60,692 nt of DNA from Phytomonas francai (Eukaryota > Euglenozoa > Kinetoplastea > Trypanosomatida > Trypanosomatidae), in contig MJCC01000001.1 in NCBI GenBank assembly GCA_001766655.1, positions 161,444 through 222,135 of the forward strand. The letters are read 5' to 3'. Both the position numbers and the translations under genes were made by a program. Below are positions 59,709-60,692 of this stretch, piece after piece. Below the pieces are notes generated by a model. It did no database searches, was not told where the DNA came from, and saw only the letters and a list, made by a program, of their open reading frames with translations. How positions within the stretch are numbered: position 1 is the first letter of the stretch; each line of letters begins with the position of its first letter.

Positions 59709-60692
59709 ATGAGTTCAGTGAAGGCCGGTGTGGGCAGCGCCGCGGCGGGCCTGGCCAAGTCCCTTGTGACCTCCACCGTTGACCCTCTTTTTCAGCCCAT
59801 TCAAATTGGCAAGCACATTCATCTCCCCAATCGCTTTATGATGGAGCCGATGTATTTAAACATGGAGAGCGAGCTGGGGATGTGGACAGACGCGCATATG
59901 GCAGCGCTGGCGGCTTTTTATGCCGAGCGCGCGCGGCATGGCGTGAAGCTCATGATTCTCGGTGGTCTTGGGACCTCTCGCCTGGGGCGCTGGCGGAAGG
60001 ATTCGATGATGCTCACGAGCATGGAGGCGGCGCGCGCGCTGATGACGGTGACGGACGCGGTGCACAAGGAGGACGGGTTCATACTCGCGCAGGCCTTCCA
60101 CGCCGGCCCGGCGGCGCGCAAGCGGTGGTTCATTTCGGCGTCGTCGACGCCGTCTCAGGTGCACCCGATCCCGAACACGCGGCCGTTCCGCCTCCCCGGG
60201 CTTCTTGTGGACTACGTCGTCTCCGAGTACGCGCGCTTCGCGCGTCTGGCGGAGGCGGCGGGCTTCGACGGGGTCGAGATCCCGGTGAGCGAGGGCACGC
60301 TTCTGCACAGCTTCTTCTCGCACGCGGTGAACGACCGGCGGGATCGCTTCGGCGGCGACCTTGCGGGCCGGATGGAAGTCGTTCTGCGCGTGCTCGAGCG
60401 GGTGCGTGAGGCCCTGCGGGCGCCGGACCGCTTCGCCGTCTCCGTGCGGCTCTGCCTGCACGACCTCCGGCCGGGCGGCTCGTCGGCGGCCGATACGCAC
60501 GCGGCCGCGGCCGCGCTCGCGCGGAGCGGCCACGTCGACCTGCTCAACACCAGCGTCGGCATGTTCGACTCGCCGGTGGAGACGACGGGCGGGGGGGTGC
60601 CGCCGGGGGCCTTTACGGGGCTCGCGCGCGGGGTCGCGGCGGGGCTGCGGGCCGCCGGCCTCGCGATACCCGTCGCCGCGACGCACCGCCTG
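59709..60692 (+). CDS. Old-yellow-enzyme family flavoprotein (2,4-dienoyl-CoA reductase-like), 3' end outside window
   Basis: 328 residues are visible and the frame is open at the window end. The FMN-binding TIM barrel is well matched to bacterial 2,4-dienoyl-CoA reductase (FadH). It shows an N-terminal L-F-Q-P-I-Q-I-G strand with L-P-N-R-F, then A-A-F-Y-A-E-R-A-R-H-G-V-K-L-M-I-L-G-G. These are followed by G-F-D-G-V-E-I-x-V-S-E-G and D-R-R-D-R-F-G-G-D-x-x-x-R-M. FadH-type enzymes reduce unsaturated acyl-CoAs with FMN, FAD, an Fe-S cluster and NADPH; whether the C-terminal half is present cannot be seen. Two positions differ: the family H-x-G-R-Y reads H-A-G-P-A, and the G-W-H-E segment reads G-M-F-D. 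The Tyr and His proton donors thus seem absent. The start follows a strong splice-acceptor tract. The gene is very GC-rich. Confidence 0.85.
   Translation, partial: MSSVKAGVGSAAAGLAKSLVTSTVDPLFQPIQIGKHIHLPNRFMMEPMYLNMESELGMWTDAHMAALAAFYAERARHGVKLMILGGLGTSRLGRWRKDSMMLTSMEAARALMTVTDAVHKEDGFILAQAFHAGPAARKRWFISASSTPSQVHPIPNTRPFRLPGLLVDYVVSEYARFARLAEAAGFDGVEIPVSEGTLLHSFFSHAVNDRRDRFGGDLAGRMEVVLRVLERVREALRAPDRFAVSVRLCLHDLRPGGSSAADTHAAAAALARSGHVDLLNTSVGMFDSPVETTGGGVPPGAFTGLARGVAAGLRAAGLAIPVAATHRL

Overview
The window looks like nuclear DNA of a trypanosomatid (kinetoplastid flagellate). All 19 supported genes lie on the + strand as single uninterrupted reading frames. They are separated by AT-rich spacers, many of which carry a polypyrimidine tract followed by AG just upstream of the first ATG. 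That is the layout expected of a polycistronic transcription unit processed by spliced-leader trans-splicing. The fused DHFR-TS (527 residues, ending in Met-Ala-Val), a compact PRMT7 and DHFR-TS wording close to the Leishmania/Crithidia side support this. The species cannot be named from sequence alone.

Layout, left to right: end of an ankyrin-repeat protein (1-309); a long empty spacer; a 1506-residue YEATS-domain chromatin reader with an AT-hook, its YEATS domain split by a large insert (2387-6907); a serine/threonine dehydratase-fold protein that has lost the PLP lysine (7329-8405); three large low-complexity proteins of unknown function (9558-12140, 12858-16043, 16702-19050/19331); a 3393-residue, probably mitochondrial helical protein (20363-30544); a Qc-type SNARE (31030-32136); an ARF-family GTPase (32597-33178); a lipin-type phosphatidate phosphatase (34017-36842); an exosome cofactor of the C1D/Rrp47 family (37676-38362); a membrane protein with an EF-hand-like end, broken by an assembly gap (38934-42933); DHFR-TS (43731-45314); PRMT7 (46246-47433); a 579-residue protein that I read as a divergent, insertion-laden TBP-like protein (48088-49827); a giant PP2C phosphatase (50927-56503); peptidyl-tRNA hydrolase 2 (57060-57608); an unknown protein (57832-59121); and the start of an old-yellow-enzyme/2,4-dienoyl-CoA-reductase-like flavoprotein (59709 to the window end).

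The neighbours do not form one pathway; gene order in such clusters usually reflects shared transcription, not shared function. Three properties run through the window. First, conserved domains are repeatedly interrupted by long Ser/Asn/Glu/Lys-rich inserts (YEATS, TBP-like, PP2C). Second, GC content is strongly patchy, switching abruptly between and inside genes. Third, G or C homopolymers are common, and two seem to break reading frames near 3' ends (about 18880 and 36540-36592).

The most interesting leads are the TBP-like protein, the dehydratase-fold pseudoenzyme, the split YEATS domain, and a flavoenzyme that seems to lack the known proton donors of its family. Several apparent starts in this region are GTG or TTG; I moved these to the first sensible ATG.
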